From: Deinandra increscens subsp. villosa
Taxonomy: Eukaryota; Streptophyta; Magnoliopsida; Asterales; Asteraceae
NCBI GenBank assembly: GCA_039602395.1
Contig: JBCNJP010000010.1
Span: forward strand, 37,953,874-38,017,873
Length of the DNA stretch: 64,000 nucleotides
Direction of reading: 5' to 3'
A program made the position numbers and the translations under genes. Positions within the stretch are counted from its first letter, which is position 1. Each line of letters starts with the position of its first letter. This document shows positions 36,749 to 47,374 of this stretch, one piece after another. A model generated the notes under the pieces. That model made no database searches, was not told the DNA's origin, and was given only the letters and a program-made list of their open reading frames with translations.

Positions 36749-37934
36749 GGATGATTGAAGTTTTTGTGCTTTATTATGATTATTATTATCTACTATTTAG
36801 ACTTCTTATGTGACTTGGATAGTTTGTTTACTTTTAAATGTTTGATGTGAACAATGGTTTGACAATGAATGCTTTTGATTAAATACATGGAATGTTTATT
36901 ATCTATTTATTTTTGGGTAATGCTTTTATTTTTTCCTTTTGCGTGTAATGTTTTTCTTTTGAGTCTTGTAAGTAGCAAAGGAATCAAAGACTGAAGTTCT
37001 GGTAGGCAAATGATCGGGAAAGCAATCAATAGTGTTAATGAAGAAGCCATGCTCCGCAATCTTCTAGCAGTCAGGCTCATCTTTCCCCTTTTTCTTTTAT
37101 CTTATGTTTTGCAGTGTTCTCAAGTACATTAAGGACAATATACGGTTTTAAGTGGGATAATGGGAGACTCGCCTGTAGTTTGCATGTTTTATTATGTTTT
37201 CGTTTAAAAAGTGTCAAAAGTTCTCAAGTTTTTGCATGCTAAAATTTTTACACTACTAAAACTTAAGCTATCAACTGATTTTGTGGATCCTAAAGTAAAC
37301 TTCTTAACTCTGCATGCTAGACCAAAGCAAAGCTTTTTCCACCTTCCATTCATTTCTATACAACTCTAGGCATGTATTTTAGACCCTTATACATAGTTAA
37401 GTCCTAAGTTGTTTTTTAGGATAGATTAGACCTGGTAAAACTTAGACAACAATTCCAGTGTGCGAGTACGAGGGAGGAAGCCTAGACAGTCCACCAGACT
37501 TAAGCCCTGTTTCCATTCCATTTCCGTAGTGAGATTCTTTTAGCCTTAAACAAGCTTTCTACTTGCTAGGAGCTTGAGCTTTATTCTTGTATAACAATAG
37601 AGAGTGCCAGATGTTACCTACTTCTAGAACTTGACATTTGTATACGTTACGAGACTGCATCTTACAAAACAAGCAAACATGACAGAGGCAAGCCCTAGGA
37701 TAACCTTATTTTGCACTTTACACCTTCTATTTTACCTTATCTACATTTTTATATCCCAATTACCCAAAATTTCCTTTAGTTGACCGATGTTGAGCCTGTA
37801 TCCATTTAGTTTGATTATCCAATTAACCCAATAACCTTAGCCTTTTTCCTTTCACCTTTATTTTCGGGGAAACAATCTGGTTATTATGTTAGAATAATCC
37901 CGGCAAGAAAAGAAAATGTATGATATGCCGATGA

Positions 37935-37989
<55 letters not shown>

Positions 37990-38627
37990 TAATAAATAAA
38001 TAAATAAATTAAAAATGATTGTGTATTATTAAAATAGAATCTATGAGTTAAAAGATTCTTCTTCAAGTTATAGTTAGAATAAAAAAAGGCAGTCTATGTG
38101 TTTAAAGACTTGTCCTTAGTACAAAAATAAAAAGGAAATCTATGAATTTAAAGATCTTCCTTAGTTAGTTAGTTTGTTTATTGTGATTCTGTACCCACCA
38201 GATCTTGTACACCTAAGTTTCCACATTTGTAAAATCCCAATTCCATTCCCTACACAAACTACAATCTTAGCCCTAAAAGTCCTCTTGATTTGTAAGTTAG
38301 TTAGAATGTTAGTTGAATTACGATCATTTGTCAAGCCTATGGTAAGGAAAGTCCATGGTGTTGCAAATTGAGAGCCATATAAAGTCTAGTACATTATTTA
38401 CTAGTGATCCAAATATAAAGCCTGATTGGGGTGTACATTGTGAGTTAGTCTGGTTGGTTGTTAAGGAATAGTCCTAAGGAAAGAAGTCCAGTGTTTATTG
38501 TCCATGCTTTTCACTAATAAAACTTATTTTGTTTGGTCTATTCTGAAAATTTCGACCCATGTGACTGACTATGCCTATGTGTCTTTAATCATTTAGAGTT
38601 GTAACCATCATCCATCACTTCACTTTA
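36749..38627 (+). other. Non-coding 3' part of the Athila-like element
   Basis: No gene recognised. It holds an (AAT)n microsatellite at about 37934-37990 and AT-rich sequence up to the solo Copia LTR. Confidence 0.55.
37934..38010. repeat. (AAT)n / (AAAT)n microsatellite
   Basis: About 18 AAT units followed by a few AAAT units. Confidence 0.95.
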
Positions 38628-38998
38628 TAAAATTGCGTGAGCATTGGATCGTCTACTCAATCTAGCTAGTTCGGATACAAAACAAGTAATTAAGAATTGT
38701 TTTATTGATCAAAGAACAATTACAACTCTAGACACTTAGAACACAGACTCAGAGAATCACACCACAAAAACGCACACTTAACACTCTCTCAGTCTATCAC
38801 TCGTACACAAAACAACGACCAAACTCCTATTTATACACTGCTGGCCGAACCCTGTCCAAACTCCAAGTTCGGCTGATCCGAACTCCAGGTCGGACCAGGT
38901 TCGCCCAGCAGTATACCTAGCCTTGAACTTTAGTCTTGATCTCCACATGACATCGTCTGGTTGGATACTTCACACGACGCACATGATATTTATCAACA
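38628..38998 (-). mobile_element. Solo Copia LTR with CTTTA duplication
   Basis: 371 bp, the reverse complement of the LTR at 58073-58444. On the minus strand it starts TGTTGATAAATATC and ends GCAATTTTA. CTTTA precedes it (38623-38627) and follows it (38999-39003). It interrupts the Athila-like element 81 bp before that element's LTR. Confidence 0.9.
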
Positions 38999-39064
38999 CT
39001 TTAAAAGCTTTGATTGGGAAGGTAATGTAGTAGTTAGAGGTTTGCTCAAGGACGAGCAAAGTCT

Positions 39065-39079
39065 ACGTGGGGGGATGTT
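39065..39079 (+). other. Polypurine tract of the Athila-like element
   Basis: 'acgtggggggatgtt' lies directly before the 3' LTR, giving plus orientation. Confidence 0.65.
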
Positions 39080-40600
39080 TGATGTGCTTTAAATTACACA
39101 TCATTTTATTAGTCAAACACCCACGAATGTTGATAGTTTATGTATTATTTTGGTCTATTTTACCCTTGTTTGCTGTGAAATGTCATAAACAGGTAATTAG
39201 AGGGGGCCAAAGTGATATTTGAGGATTTTACGAAGTTTTGGGGCTAAATTGTATAAGAATTGAATTTGACTTTTTCTCCATGTCACGACCCGTGATAGCC
39301 ATCACGGCCCATTTCAAAGCTAACCGGAGAAACCCTAATTCGTAAATTCATGGTGGCGCTCACGGCCTGTGGCCGTGTCACGACCCTTACGCCTAGTTTC
39401 CAAAACCCTAATCTTTCGCTATAAATACCCAATCGTTTTGTCATTTCAAGAGGTTACACACTTGAGACTAGTAGGGTACGGTACTAGAAGAATTCAGAAG
39501 CTAGAAGTCAAGATTCCAAGCCCTAGAAGATCCAAGAAGTGTCCAATCGTTCGAGAGATTGAAGCAATAGAAGATTCGGCCATCGATCGAATTTGGTTTG
39601 CGTTTACAATGATGCTTATTTACATTTATTTTGCTATTTTCATTAGTTTAGCTATGAGTGGCTAACTCTCTTGATGTCATTTGAGACAATGTGATCTATT
39701 TATTGTTTTACCTATGATTTGACGTTGACAATGTTTTACCTAATGATTTGAGTATAATGATTATGATTCCTCTTACATATTAGAGATGTGTTGTTGAATG
39801 ATGTGTTTGATCCTTTCCTAGTAGTTATTGATTTGGTTGGTAGGATAGATGTATTCAGCTTATTGGATTGATGCTATTTCTTAGTTGTTATCTAGCGATC
39901 TCAATATGTGTTTAGGAACTCTAGCGAGCCTAGATAGGAAATTGTGATTATGCATGTTCAATAATCTGTCCTGCTTGAAGTATGTCTCTATGTTTGATCA
40001 TGAATCTTAGCTTCCATGTCTTGGGTAAAAGGAATAGTGAAATGACTAAATGTAATGCGTATGTGATGGTATGTAATTGGGTTATAACTTATTAGTCTAT
40101 CATGGTTAATCAGATTAGGATTGGTCTATGATCCTAGGTCTTAGATCATGTGTTTAGTGTCCTATAGCTAGGTCATTAACTCGTGGATATTTCATTATGG
40201 TTGTGGTTTCAATTGCTGATTTGTGAGTTTAGCGACTATAATCCATTAGACAGTTAATATACAATGTAAATGTCAGGTCTAGGTAATGCATGAATAGTGC
40301 TCAGTCCTAGATGATATATGTTTCCTTATTCTGATATTATATCTATTTCGTTATTGCTATCAATTTGCTTTTGTATTTGCTTTCTAATAGTTATTAGGAA
40401 CTGTGACAGAACCCTAGTGATGATAATTAGGTTTAGTTTGATTACACCATTACTTCCTTAGGTCGACCCAGAGTTGCTCTTAATGCTACCATACGATAGG
40501 CCCGCTTTCCTATATGTGCATGCCTAGTTACAAGATGATTTAGGTTTATAAATTTAAAGGTCATATTTGCATATTTATTTATATACACTCGTGTGCATCA
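39080..40600 (+). mobile_element. 3' LTR of the Athila-like element
   Basis: Begins TGATGTGC after a polypurine tract and ends GTGTGCATCA (1,521 bp, TG...CA). A TATA-like 'gctataaatacc' lies at about 39418, and the region around 39290-39390 has repeated 'cacg(g)cc/cgtgac' words. The first 479 bp also occur inverted at 57514-57991. No matching 5' LTR is in the window. An open frame at 39369-39665 lies across the presumed transcription start and is not taken as a gene. Confidence 0.75.
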
Positions 40601-41103
40601 TTGTCTCTTTATGCCTTGGATCTTGGTAGGTGCCATTTTATACGCCGTGTATACGGGTATACGTATCATATTTGAATTTTTAATCACTTGAATGACTAGG
40701 GATGTCTAATCGTTCAGTTCTGGAAAAGCAACCTAATACGCAACGTATGTTGACATACGCAACATATTATGTACTTATTCTCTGACATATGCAGTGTATG
40801 TAAAAAAACGCATCGTATTAGGTACTTTTTTACTGACATAAGCCCCATATGTCTACATACGCAACATGTCTCTGTCTTTCTCAGATACGGAAGTACGATG
40901 AAGACCTGCATATACGGAGCATATCTACGTATACGATGCGTATAAAAATTTACCCAGTTGAATGTGGGGGTAAACGCTATATTTGATTAGAAGCTTCAAC
41001 TGCTCGACCACACGTATGAGGTTTCTTCAGATTTTTGGCCACCATTTGTTGGACCACTAAAATTGTTTTTAAAGCAGTAGTTTTGTACAAGGTTTTGGTC
41101 ACA
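40601..41103. other. MULE-like subterminal region
   Basis: Many short inverted words on the theme 'atacgcaacgtat' and 'tacgatgcgtat' lie at 40735-40960. A related 'catacgcaacgtatgg' occurs at about 44035, beyond the OTU gene and the minus ORF, so the two sites may mark the two ends of one element. Exact termini were not found. Confidence 0.4.
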
Positions 41104-43014
41104 ATGTCGTACTGGGATTTTATTTTCCCAGACGAGTATTCGTCTTATGATTCAACGTGAAATCCGTCATCACAACAGTCAACGTGAGATCCTTCATCAC
41201 AACAGTCAACGTGTGTTCCGTCATCACAACACGTAAGCACTTAATAATATAAAAATTTCTTCTGTAATTTTCTGTATATAATTTGAAGGAATTAAATATA
41301 ATTTCCTCCCGTGCGTAATTTTTTAATAAAATGTTATAATAATATAAAATTATTTTAAATATGTTTTCTTGAAGGATGCATCTACAATACAGGTGTCTAA
41401 CCCAGCCATGGTTCGATTTAAACGAGGCAAGAAAAAAACTGTAAAAATGTTTAGTAATTAATATTGTACTTGTTTTAAATTTTTTTAACCTTATACTTGT
41501 TTATAGATACCCGATGGTTATTATGGTTATGAGCAAGAAACCCAAGCCTCGTGGGCCCCCATGTTGGTTCTCAATATGAGGGTGAATACGAGTCAGTACC
41601 GAAAACATATGAAAAAACTGTAAGCGACGGTGATAGCTCATATGAGTTGGACGGTAAACGTAAAATATACCAACAGGACGTGGACTATACCACCAATCAG
41701 GTAATTTATTTAAAGTAATTTAAAATAGTTTATATTATCTTATAAATATTTTTTTAAACAATTTATTATTACATTATTTTGTAGGTATTTAGAACTCACG
41801 GGGAAGCTGGTTGACTGGGCCAAGCAAAAAGCCCTTGAAAATGGCTACGTGCTTATAAGACGGCAGACCAACCCAAAGAAAAAAACAGCTTTTGTTCAGA
41901 AGGTGTGGCTAATGTGTAATTGTGGGGGAGTTTACGTAAGCACAGCTACCCAAAGACAAGCTGGTAGTAAGAAAATAGATTTTTCGTTCGAGTTGACTGG
42001 GCACTACGACAACCTGACAAACTCATATGGTTGGTGGAGAAATTTCCATCGCATAACCACCGCCCTGCTAGGCATCTCGAGGGTCACTCGTATGCAAGGA
42101 GACTTCGTCCACCTAAATTTTTTTTGCTTACGAATCTAATGGAGTAACACGTGTCGCCATGAGGAATACTATCAGCGATAAAGAAGAAATTTCCTGGATA
42201 ATTTTTCTGTCCTTAAAACAATTTACAACGCCCAAGATAAAATTAAGGCTAGCAAGAGAGTCTGTACTAGCTCGACGGGTTCACAGCAAACCGTTGACCT
42301 GGACAGAAGTTCCCAGTTAGTAACACGGGGTGCGCCTAACACACAGAGCAGCCGAAGTAAATCAAAGAAAAAGGAAGTAAAGACTACAAGTCCTCATGAT
42401 ATTAGCACATACAATTACGTAAGATACCATTCTCATATTCAGGAATGGCTGAAGCCGAAATACATATCACGTATACAGGATGTAAGTGGCGATGGTAATT
42501 GTGGATTTTGTTCAGTGGCCGTTGGTCTAGGCTTATACAAATCCTAATGGCCTTATGTTCGGAATGAGCTGTTGGATGAGATGGAAACAAATGAGTTGTG
42601 GAAAAGGGTATTCGACTCACAGGGCAGTGACTACGACTTGTATGGTGACGTGTACTCAACGCTTAATTGGCGGTATGTGGCACCTGCTCCGGGAATACAT
42701 TGGATGCTTATGCCATACAGGGGCTTATTAGTTGTAACAAGAACAAACTGTATGGTTCATCACATCTCAGTTACCGAGTGGGAAACCTTCTTTCCGATGT
42801 AGTCTGGTCCACGAACGAATGACAACCCTCGTGTGATAACAATATTACACATTGAAAGAGTTCATTTTATCAAAATGGTTTTAAAGGGTGACTATCCCAT
42901 GTGCTTTTTGGCACGCTTATCGTAGCGAAGAGGCTGCTGGATTGATTTATATCAACCATAGTTAGAAGTTTATTGCAGATACATTGAAGCCACCAAAAGC
43001 CAAGCAGAAGTAGA
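41104..43014 (+). pseudogene. FAR1/MULE-like protein fused to an OTU cysteine protease domain (decayed)
   Basis: Four exon-like pieces with GT-AG borders: 41104-41232, a short one near 41374-41430, 41507-41700 and 41785-43014. Exon 1 begins MSYWDFIFPDEYSSYDST and carries three ~27-bp repeats (SSQQST). The last exon has the zinc-finger-like N-terminal domain of FAR1/MULE proteins (NGYVLIRRQTN, VWLMCNCGGVY), a frameshift near 42030, and a lost transposase core. It then has an OTU protease domain with GDGNC (catalytic Cys codon 42500) and, after another break near 42800, the catalytic His region (VHFIKMVLKGDYPM, near 42860). Stops include TAA at 42545. OTU domains cleave ubiquitin-like modifiers, and in some plant MULEs they are fused to the transposase. 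It is inactive as it stands. Confidence 0.75.
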
Positions 43015-43175
43015 TCTTGGTTCTACTTAATTTTAAGTTTGTGTAATTTTATTATGTATTATAATGAAATTGATACATAATTAATATATTGCCAACGGCT
43101 TTTGATTTTTTTTATAATTATTCATTTAATACTCCAAATTTTAGAAATACCACATAATTGAATTATTATAAAATA

Positions 43176-43655
43176 CTAGAAATACAACTTATTTGAATTA
43201 CTACAAAATACTAGATATATAACTAAGCTAATACGACCAATCCGAAGATGATTCGGAATCACTGTCGGATTCAAATCGAGCATCGAATTGGGCTTGCTCC
43301 TCCATGGCTTTGTGCTCCGCTCCCACAGTTCACGAAGGACGGCCAAGTCCTCACCGTGTGCTTCATACCATGCAACATCATCCTCCTCTTCAACTTGCAC
43401 AGCTGGAGTTGGTGGTTGACTAACAGTTTTAGGTGGAAGTGGAGGTTGAACAACACGTGGGGGTGGAGGTTGTTCAACAGGCGGCACAAAACCTGGTGTC
43501 GGAATCATGACCGGAGGTTGAGCAGTAGGAGCAAACCCAAAACGTCTTCCTTCACGGTAATCTTGCAGAACATCCCTTGGTGGTGTTGACATTGTGAGGT
43601 TTTGAAAGTCTTGTAGAACAGAGAGAAGGTTTGGATCTGTAGACATGTTTGGCAC
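43176..43655 (-). CDS. Proline-rich ORF opposite the OTU gene
   Basis: 159 codons from ATG 43655, or ATG 43646 (MSTDPNLL). The middle is a proline/valine-rich linker, followed by an acidic EEEDDVAWYEAHGEDL helix and a basic SKPN end; the last ~35 residues look like read-through of non-coding sequence. A TATA box (minus strand TATAAATAG, at about 43681) lies ~30 bp upstream, and three ~17-bp repeats (gggaatatagccatt) lie at 43705-43750. It converges with the OTU gene and may be a second ORF of the same MULE-like element. Family not recognised. Confidence 0.4.
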   Translation of the reverse strand: MPNMSTDPNLLSVLQDFQNLTMSTPPRDVLQDYREGRRFGFAPTAQPPVMIPTPGFVPPVEQPPPPRVVQPPLPPKTVSQPPTPAVQVEEEDDVAWYEAHGEDLAVLRELWERSTKPWRSKPNSMLDLNPTVIPNHLRIGRISLVIYLVFCSNSNKLYF

Positions 43656-44089
43656 ACATATAAATCACCAAAGACTCTCTATTTATATGGGAGAATATAA
43701 CCGTTTAGGAATATAGCCGTTGGGAATATAGCCATTGGGAATATAACCATTCCAGTCTTCGTAGTCGGAGAAGAAGAAGGAAGAGAGGCCGGATAACCAT
43801 TTCATTTCTCACATACGTACTGGTAAGTACAACTAACCCTTCTTCTTCTATTATTTCTCCGAACTTTTTCTGGTTTTTTTCCCTTAGATCTAGTTTAAAT
43901 GCCATAGATATTAGTTTAGGTTTTTTTAGATGTTAGGGTAGTTTAACCACTAGGATTATGTTTATACACCAATTATTGACCGAATTAGTCAATTTGGAGG
44001 GTTTCGGATGAGATTTCTTGAGATTTAAAGAACCATACGCAACGTATGGCCATATATGCTGCGTATTGTTTATAAGTTTTTTTTAATTT

Positions 44090-44245
44090 ACTTATTATTA
44101 ATTATATGGCCATTATAATTTATTATTATTATTATTAATTATTATTATTTATATTTGTTATTACTTACTATTATTATTTATTATTATTATAAATTACTAT
44201 TACTTATTATTATTAAGAAGTATTATTACTTATTACTTATTATTA

Positions 44246-44287
<42 letters not shown>

Positions 44288-44376
44288 TATCATTTATTAT
44301 AAATATTATTAGTAATTATTATTATTATTATTTATTATTATTACTTATTATTATTATAAACTATTATTATTACTTA
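44090..44376. repeat. (ATT)n-rich microsatellite
   Basis: Nearly 290 bp made of TTA/ATT units with interruptions. Open frames through it are artefacts. Confidence 0.95.
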
Positions 44377-44733
44377 CTAGTCGGCAGGCCTGTGCGATGC
44401 ACATGGATGATTAAGGGAGAAGCTCTTGTCACATTTCTCTAAGTCATTAGGCATGTAACAGTTTTTGGTGCGACTAAAGCAACATCCAATAAGTGTTAGT
44501 GCATGCAAACATGTAGCGATTATCATACGTATATTTAATGGAGAAGAGGATTGCATAGCGTTGAAAGTTTTGGATAGATTATGTTGTTGGAGATGATAAA
44601 CTCTTTGAATAGTATGAGAAAAGATGGATGCTTGATGAGGGATGCTATTGGAATGTACTAAACACTTGAACCTAACGTAAGGATAATTAAATTTTGTTAA
44701 CTTATTACTAAATGAAATTGGTTGCAATATGTG
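44377..44733 (-). mobile_element. Helitron 3' terminus (minus strand), cut by gap
   Basis: On the minus strand the end reads a short hairpin (CC-A-TGTGC / GCACAGG, 44389-44406), then a short spacer, then CTAG at 44377-44380 followed by T. That is the canonical plant Helitron 3' end: hairpin, ~10 nt, CTRR, insertion before T. The interior runs right into the gap, so the 5' TC end is not visible and no helicase is seen here. Confidence 0.65.
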
Positions 44734-45233
44734 NNNNNNNNNNNNNNNNNNNNNNNNNNNNNNNNNNNNNNNNNNNNNNNNNNNNNNNNNNNNNNNNNNN
44801 NNNNNNNNNNNNNNNNNNNNNNNNNNNNNNNNNNNNNNNNNNNNNNNNNNNNNNNNNNNNNNNNNNNNNNNNNNNNNNNNNNNNNNNNNNNNNNNNNNNN
44901 NNNNNNNNNNNNNNNNNNNNNNNNNNNNNNNNNNNNNNNNNNNNNNNNNNNNNNNNNNNNNNNNNNNNNNNNNNNNNNNNNNNNNNNNNNNNNNNNNNNN
45001 NNNNNNNNNNNNNNNNNNNNNNNNNNNNNNNNNNNNNNNNNNNNNNNNNNNNNNNNNNNNNNNNNNNNNNNNNNNNNNNNNNNNNNNNNNNNNNNNNNNN
45101 NNNNNNNNNNNNNNNNNNNNNNNNNNNNNNNNNNNNNNNNNNNNNNNNNNNNNNNNNNNNNNNNNNNNNNNNNNNNNNNNNNNNNNNNNNNNNNNNNNNN
45201 NNNNNNNNNNNNNNNNNNNNNNNNNNNNNNNNN
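44734..45233. other. Assembly gap (500 N)
   Basis: Exactly 500 N; true size unknown. Confidence 0.99.
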
Positions 45234-47374
45234 TGTCCGCAACACAAGTTGACGGAATGGGCTATTATTGAAAAGTTCTACATTATTCTGTTCAGAAGGA
45301 GTTCAATATTTCGGCTGGAGGACATATGATGGATAAGCTCTCCGTAGAGGAATGAAAACAACGGTTTGAGAGCTTTGCGATAGCTGAATAGCAGACATCT
45401 GGAGATCGGAGAGCCGTCGTGGCCCCGACTAGATCACTCGCACCTTCTACTTCTACATGGAGTGTCCTCACATTGGCTCAGAGACCATGATGCCAAAGGA
45501 CTTGGAGAACATATACAAAGCTTTGGAGGAAATTAAACTCCACATCAAAGCCAAATGTGAGTGGTGTCGAGGCACTCACGACACCCCAGACTGCCCGCTC
45601 GCCTCCGCTGAGCAGGTTGACTACATTGGAAACCGAAACTAGTTCGATAATTCTTTTCAGTCCGGGTGGAGGAGTGGCCAGAATACAGGATGGCGAGAGG
45701 GAGGAAACCCAGCGGGGTTTCAGACGAGGAACAGTCAGTACAAGAGAGGAGATGACGGATCCAGCTTGGGAGAGATGAGGGAGCTTATAGCTAACCAGAC
45801 CCAGATCCTGGCACAGATGAATGCGCGAGATGAGGCTACACAGAAGAAGCTTTCGGAGCATGACACGCTGCTACGAAATCAGCAGGCTTCATTATCTCGT
45901 CCGGTTGGAGATATAGCGAAGCAGCTCAAGGAGTTAAATTCCTGCGAGGTTAGTTTTCCGGTAGTACTTATAAAAACCCTAACGCCAATGTCAATGCCAT
46001 TACTACACGGAGCGGGAGAGTAGTTGAGAGTCCATCGCCGGCAGTCATTGAGGAGGAGCAGGTCGATGAGGAGTTAGAGCTAGAGACGCTGACGGGAGGG
46101 TGCATCCGAGTGTGAAGCCAGCAAGTACCGTAACAAACGTCGAGGCTTAGGGAGTGAAGAAGCCACCGGCTGGAGAGAAGCCGATGAAGTGGGAGGCGGC
46201 AAAGGAGAAGAAGAGGGTCCGATTTGCACCTCAACCAATTACATCTGAGGACTTGAAGCATGTGCCCTATCCGGGGAGATTAATTCAACAAAAGAATGCA
46301 CATGAGTACGGTCAGTTTGTTGATATTCTTAGGCAACTTAGGATTACATTGCCCTTTACTGAAGTTTTAAATAAAATGCCTAAGTATGCAAAATAATGTA
46401 TAGATATGCTATGTAATAAAAAGAAACTTGAAGCTTCATCTGATATAACTCTTGATGCAAATTGTTCAGCTGTATTTCAGAATAAATTACCCAAGAAATT
46501 AAACGATCTGGGGATTTTTACAATTCCTTGTATTTTCGGTAGTTCTTCTGTTACTTATGCTTTAGCTGATTTAGGTGCTTCCATAAATGTCATGCCTTCT
46601 GTTTTTGAGCACTTAGGATTAGGATATTTAACCCCTACCTGCATGAGTATATCTTTAGCTGATAAGTCGCTTGTGAGAGCCAAAGGAATAGTGGAAAATG
46701 TACTTGTGAAAGTTAATAAGTTTTTGTTCCCTATAGACTTTGTGGTAGTTGATAGCGCATATGATGTTAGATGCCCTCTGATTTTAGGTAGACCTTTCCT
46801 TAGGACTGCCTGAGCATTAGTTGATGTGTTTGAGGGTACAATAACTTTAAGGGTTGACAATGAGAGGGTGACATTTGAGGTAGGCAAATCGGGTGATAGT
46901 GGGAAGGAAACAGTGTGTTTGTTGGATACTTTATTCTAATTCATAGATCTAGTGGTGGTAGGAAATCGATTAGAGGATGAAGAGATAGAAGAGATTGAGT
47001 GTGAGAGAGCACCGGGGGGTTAAGTGAAAAAGTTAAAATTTTTGACCCATTAGAAGAACCTGGTGAGGTAGAAAGTGAAAAAATGGTTTAGGTAGTTAAG
47101 GATGAGGTTATGATAGAGGATAAGTGTGGGGAGGACTCCGGGAGTGATGAGATTGTTAATGAGGTTTTAGATGATCAAATTGTGAAACCCGGTGCATTGG
47201 TTGATGCAGAAAAGGAGTTGGTAATTAAAGAGGTGGTTAGAAGGGCCACACTTGGTGATCTAGGTGTTTTAATGATGATATGGAGTTTAGGCCAAGTGGG
47301 GGGGAGGTTAAAGGTGGTTATTAGTGAAAATGACCCGGCTTTGAGTTTTCTAGAAAAAGTTAAGTTTCTCTCGG
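45234..47374 (+). pseudogene. Athila-like gag/protease pseudogene, second element
   Basis: Landmarks in order: TEWAIIEKFY (45255), a zinc-knuckle-like CEWCRGTHDTPDC (45560-45600), SLGEMRELIANQTQILAQMN, YPGRLIQQKNAHEYGQF (46270), LPKKLNDLGIFTIPC, the protease loop ALADLGASINVMPS (46561) and LILGRPFLRTA (46780). Several stops and at least two frameshifts break it. The TGA at 46811 replaces the usual Arg and fits a C-to-T change. The acidic tail is interrupted at 47374/47375 by another LTR. It differs in sequence from the gag at 30518. Confidence 0.85.

Noticed and set aside
39369..39665. 98-codon frame in the Athila-like LTR, partly repeated at 57416-57703
   Set aside because: It crosses the presumed TATA/transcription start of the LTR. 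The inverted copy diverges at the CACTA insertion, so it is not a gene.
44155..44442. 95-codon Tyr/Leu/Ile-rich frame
   Set aside because: Translation of the ATT microsatellite.
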